A DNA stretch of 8,377 bases from Tenericutes bacterium HGW-Tenericutes-5 (GTDB lineage: Bacteria; Bacillota_I; Bacilli_A; Izemoplasmatales; Hujiaoplasmataceae): NCBI GenBank assembly GCA_002839125.1, contig PGXI01000062.1, positions 1-8,377 on the forward strand. Direction: 5' to 3'. The notes beneath the pieces were generated by a model that worked only from the letters and a program-made list of their open reading frames with translations, searched no databases and had not been told where the DNA came from. Positions 6,025 through 8,377 of the stretch are shown in pieces. Numbering within the stretch: position 1 is the stretch's first letter; the number at the start of each line of letters is the position of its first letter. The translations under genes and the position numbers were made by a program.

Positions 6025-6053
6025 TTTACAAATTGGCCATTTTGTTATATCAT
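6025..6053 (+). promoter_or_regulatory. Promoter of tRNA-Lys
   Basis: TTTACA (6025-6030) and TATCAT (6048-6053) with a 17-base spacer predict a start near 6060, four bases before the mature tRNA 5' end. Confidence 0.7.
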
Positions 6054-6063
6054 AGTAATGCAC

Positions 6064-6139
6064 GCGCCATTAGCTCAGTTGGTAGAGCAAATGACTCTTA
6101 ATCATTGGGTCCCCGGTTCGAGTCCGTGATGGCGCACCA
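6064..6139 (+). tRNA. tRNA-Lys (anticodon CTT)
   Basis: A complete 76-nt cloverleaf. The acceptor stem GCGCCAT/ATGGCGC is perfect. The D stem is GCTC/GAGC. The anticodon stem AATGA/TCATT encloses the loop CTCTTAA with U33 and anticodon CTT (6097-6099), which reads AAG lysine codons. The T loop is TTCGAGT, and discriminator A plus CCA are encoded in the gene. The T stem CCCGG/CCGTG has one C-U mismatch (6113 against 6127). It stands alone with its own promoter and terminator. Confidence 0.95.
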
Positions 6140-6149
6140 GAAGGAAAAT

Positions 6150-6179
6150 AAAGCGACAATTTGTCGCTTTTTTATTTTT
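6150..6179 (+). terminator. Terminator downstream of tRNA-Lys
   Basis: A 9-bp stem AAAGCGACA / TGTCGCTTT (6150-6158 with 6162-6170) with a 3-nt loop runs into a long T tract. It starts 11 bases after the CCA end. Confidence 0.9.
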
Positions 6180-6188
6180 CTCTTCTTA

Positions 6189-6202
6189 TGAAAACGCTTT
6201 AC
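6189..6202 (+). promoter_or_regulatory. cre-like operator overlapping the hut promoter
   Basis: TGAAAACGCTTTAC agrees with the CcpA consensus TGWAARCGYTWNCW at 12 of 14 positions, failing only at the last two. It spans about -44 to -31 of the predicted hutH start and overlaps the -35 box, the classic position for catabolite repression. Hut operons in Bacillus are known to be CcpA-controlled, which makes the match more believable. CcpA itself is not in the window. Confidence 0.62.
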
Positions 6203-6226
6203 TTTATACCCTTAAACTTTTATAAT
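6198..6226 (+). promoter_or_regulatory. Promoter of the hut operon
   Basis: TTTACT (6198-6203) and a perfect TATAAT (6221-6226) are 17 bases apart. The predicted start is near 6233, leaving a leader of about 76 nt before the hutH ATG. Confidence 0.72.
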
Positions 6227-6260
6227 ATTTATGGATAGTTTTTAAAAAAATCTATAGAAA

Positions 6261-6308
6261 GGGGAGTTAATCAAAATTAACCTTTGTTTATTTTGATTAC
6301 ACTTATAT
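6261..6308 (+). promoter_or_regulatory. hutH leader: distant ribosome binding site with hairpin
   Basis: The only Shine-Dalgarno sequence upstream of hutH is GGGGAG at 6261-6266, 42 bases from the ATG at 6309. Between them lies a 10-bp inverted repeat, TAATCAAAAT (6268-6277) and ATTTTGATTA (6290-6299), with a 12-nt loop. If folded, it would leave only about 10 unpaired bases between ribosome binding site and start. A shorter alternative hairpin, GTTAAT-CAAA-ATTAAC (6266-6281), uses some of the same bases and cannot form at the same time. Pairing is seen; function is inferred. Confidence 0.5.
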
Positions 6309-7829
6309 ATGCACATTATTAATGGATCAAATTTAGATTTTGAAGTTTTTAAGAAAATAGTTTTTGACTATGAATTAGTCGAGATTTCTTCAAAAAGCAA
6401 AGAAAAAGTCAATGAGGCAAGAGCTTATATTGAACAAGTTATCGAAAGAGAGCGCCCAGTATATGGAATTAATACGGGATTTGGTAAGCTTTCTGACGTA
6501 TCGATAGATAAATGTGACTTAGCAAAACTACAAGAAAATCTAATTAAAAGTCATGCTTGTGGTGTTGGTGAAGTCTTTTCTGCAAGTATTGTTAGAGGTA
6601 TGCTTTTACTTAGAGTTAATGCACTTATCAAAGGTAATAGCGGAATTAGATTAGAAGTTGTTGAGAAGATGGTAGAATTTTTGAATAAAAAAATTACTCC
6701 AGTTGTTTTTTCTAAAGGAAGTTTAGGTGCCAGTGGAGATTTGGCTCCCTTAAGTCATATGGCATTGCCATTAATTGGCTTAGGAGAGGTTTTTTATGAA
6801 GGCGAAAGGATTTCTGCGTCTGAAGGCTTAAAACGCGCTAAAATCAAACCTATTGCTTATTTGCAAGCTAAAGAAGGACTATCTTTGATAAACGGTACTC
6901 AAGCTATGACATCAGTTGGAATAATCGCTTATATCAAAGCATTGGAATCAGTTAACCTATCTATGTATAATCTAGCATTAACAATGCAAGCGTTAGAAGG
7001 CATTATTGATGTTTTTGATCATAAAATCCATGAAGCAAGAAATCAAAAAGGACAAATTGATGTTTCTAAAGCAATGCTAAACATTTTATTAGATTCAAAA
7101 CTAATGACAAAACAAGGTGAGAAAAGAGTTCAAGATGCTTACTCATTAAGATGCTCTCCTCAAGTGATTGGCGCAAGTTTAGATGCAATTAGATACTGTG
7201 AAAATATTTTACAAAACGAAATGAACGCCGTTACAGATAATCCTATAGTTTTTCATGAAGATGATCAAGTTATAAGTGCTGGAAACTTTCATGGTCAACC
7301 AGTAGCTTTAGCAATGGATTTTTTAGGTATAGCAGTTGCGGAGTTAGCTAATATAAGTGAAAGAAGATTGGAAAGATTAGTCAATGCTTCTTTAAGCAAT
7401 GGTCTTCCTCCATTCTTAGTAACAAAACCGGGAATTAATTCTGGTTTTATGATTGTTCAATATAGCGCTGCTTCACTAGTAAGCGAGAACAAAGTTTTAG
7501 CACATCCAGCAAGTGTTGACTCAATACCGTCTTCTGCTAATCAAGAAGACCATGTATCCATGGGAACGATCGCTGCTAGAAAAGCTCTTGATATTGTTAA
7601 TAACACAAAAGATGTTTTAGCAATGGAATTATTTACTGCTCTTCAAGCGATAGATTTTAGGGACCCTAAAGCATTAAGTCCAAAAACAAAAGTTATTTAC
7701 GATTTTATTCGAAGTGAAGTTAGTTTTATTGATGAAGATGTAATAATGTATGAAAAAATTCATAAGATTAAAGAAATGATTAATACTAAAATCTTTTTAG
7801 ATATGACAAGAGGTGAGATTGATGGTTGA
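6309..7829 (+). CDS. hutH: Histidine ammonia-lyase HutH
   Basis: A 506-residue cytoplasmic enzyme that removes ammonia from L-histidine to give urocanate, the first step of histidine degradation; length is normal (about 505-510). The Ala141-Ser142-Gly143 triad in SLGASGDLAPLSH cyclises to the MIO electrophile. Other family landmarks are YGINTGFG (Tyr52), H82 in SHACGVG, LINGTQAM (Asn195), DAYSLRCSPQ, MNAVTDNP, GNFHGQP and NQEDHVSMG. The ATG at 6309 is used because an in-frame TGA lies 15 bases upstream and the N-terminus lines up with the family, although no ribosome binding site lies directly before it (see the leader entry). The TGA stop overlaps hutU by 8 bases, so the two are translationally coupled. 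Transcription starts from the cre-linked promoter upstream. Confidence 0.97.
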   Translation: MHIINGSNLDFEVFKKIVFDYELVEISSKSKEKVNEARAYIEQVIERERPVYGINTGFGKLSDVSIDKCDLAKLQENLIKSHACGVGEVFSASIVRGMLLLRVNALIKGNSGIRLEVVEKMVEFLNKKITPVVFSKGSLGASGDLAPLSHMALPLIGLGEVFYEGERISASEGLKRAKIKPIAYLQAKEGLSLINGTQAMTSVGIIAYIKALESVNLSMYNLALTMQALEGIIDVFDHKIHEARNQKGQIDVSKAMLNILLDSKLMTKQGEKRVQDAYSLRCSPQVIGASLDAIRYCENILQNEMNAVTDNPIVFHEDDQVISAGNFHGQPVALAMDFLGIAVAELANISERRLERLVNASLSNGLPPFLVTKPGINSGFMIVQYSAASLVSENKVLAHPASVDSIPSSANQEDHVSMGTIAARKALDIVNNTKDVLAMELFTALQAIDFRDPKALSPKTKVIYDFIRSEVSFIDEDVIMYEKIHKIKEMINTKIFLDMTRGEIDG

Positions 7830-8377
7830 AAGAATAACCTTAAAAACAATTTTTCAAGAATTGCCAAAGAAGAAAGAATTTATTGAAGGAATCAGAAGAG
7901 CTCCTAAAAGAGAGTTCGTTTTAAATGAAAAAGAAACTGAATTAGCCTTAAAAAACGCTCTTAGATATGTACCTGAAGAATGGCACGATGAAGTAGCTGA
8001 AGAATTTTTAGAAGAACTTTTATCCAGAGGAAAAATCTATGGTTACCGTTTTAGACCTGCTGGGAATATCGTCGGTAAACCGATTGATGAGTATGAAGGA
8101 AAATCAATTGAGGGTAAAGCTTTCCAAGTTATGATTGATAATAACTTGGACTTTGATATTGCATTATATCCATATGAACTAGTTACTTATGGCGAGACTG
8201 GTAGTGTGTTGCAAAACTGGATGCAATATCATCTTGTTAAAAAATATTTACAAATTATGAATGACGAACAAACCTTGGTAGTTATGTCAGGGCATCCTTT
8301 GGGATTATTTGCATCCGATAAAAAATCACCTCGAGTTATCATAACTAATGGATTAATGATTGGTGAGTTTGATAACT
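7822..8377 (+). CDS. hutU: Urocanate hydratase HutU (3' end missing)
   Basis: The first 185 complete codons of urocanate hydratase, the NAD+-dependent cytoplasmic enzyme that converts urocanate to 4-imidazolone-5-propionate. Characteristic blocks are IRRAPKRE, LKNALRYVPEEWH, RGKIYGYRFRP, GKAFQVMIDNNLDFDIALYP, ELVTYGETG, QNWMQYHLVKKYL and SGHPLGLF...PRVIITNGLMIGEFDN. This block set fits the longer urocanase form (about 660-680 residues) rather than the roughly 550-residue Bacillus/Pseudomonas form, judged from memory of the families. The ATG at 7822 lies inside the end of hutH and is preceded by AGAGGTGAG at 7809-7817. The frame runs out of the window uninterrupted. Later pathway genes (hutI, a formimino-transferring enzyme or hutG) would be expected downstream. 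Confidence 0.95.
   Translation, partial: MVERITLKTIFQELPKKKEFIEGIRRAPKREFVLNEKETELALKNALRYVPEEWHDEVAEEFLEELLSRGKIYGYRFRPAGNIVGKPIDEYEGKSIEGKAFQVMIDNNLDFDIALYPYELVTYGETGSVLQNWMQYHLVKKYLQIMNDEQTLVVMSGHPLGLFASDKKSPRVIITNGLMIGEFDN

Noticed and set aside
6233..6308. HutP-type antiterminator leader before hutH
   Set aside because: The leader contains no terminator hairpin with a T tract and no regularly spaced NAG triplets, which that mechanism needs.
7827..7829. UGA decoded as tryptophan (mycoplasma code)
   Set aside because: hutH ends at this TGA exactly at the family's normal length while overlapping hutU, and all Trp codons seen in the genes are TGG.

Overview
The window is AT-rich DNA from a low-GC Gram-positive-type bacterium. 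Start sites have strong GGAGG-type ribosome binding sites, terminators are intrinsic hairpin-plus-T-tract, and there is a Cys-lipobox lipoprotein. UGA is used as a stop (hutH ends in TGA) and tryptophan is encoded by TGG, so the code is standard and typical UGA=Trp mycoplasmas are excluded. A free-living Mollicutes-related lineage (Acholeplasma, Izemoplasma or Haloplasma type) or another low-GC Firmicute would fit. That placement is a guess from style, not a demonstrated assignment.

Region 1 (1-4141) is the distal part of an Rnf operon. The order is rnfD (5' end outside the window), a double-length FMN-binding RnfG-like protein, a canonical-length rnfG, rnfE, rnfA and a very short rnfB, closed by a strong terminator. 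Genes abut or overlap by up to 8 bases, so they are almost certainly co-transcribed and translationally coupled. Rnf couples electron flow between reduced ferredoxin and NAD+ to Na+ or H+ movement. Two things are unusual. There are three FMN_bind domains in two consecutive G-type proteins. RnfB keeps its membrane anchor and first Fe-S motif but lacks the usual ferredoxin-like 2x[4Fe-4S] domain.

Region 2 (4142-5425) is a single transcription unit for a lipoprotein with two divergent FMN-binding repeats. It resembles the flavinylated lipoproteins (PplA type) used in Gram-positive extracellular electron transfer. Its upstream region is rich in signals: an FNR/CRP-like inverted repeat centred at -41.5 of an extended -10 promoter, CcpA (cre)-like boxes, and a second promoter nearer the gene. 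Together with the Rnf operon this suggests a flavin-based electron relay at and outside the membrane, which is the most interesting hypothesis in the window.

Region 3 (5426-6180) holds an unrecognised single-pass membrane protein and a tRNA-Lys(CTT) gene with its own promoter and terminator.

Region 4 (6181-8377) starts a histidine utilisation operon, hutH then hutU (3' end outside the window). Its promoter overlaps a good cre-like site. The leader has a Shine-Dalgarno sequence about 42 nt from the start codon, with a 10-bp hairpin between them that would bring the two together. Histidine breakdown leads towards glutamate. If glutamate is fermented with ferredoxin reduction, that could feed Rnf, but nothing in the window proves this link.
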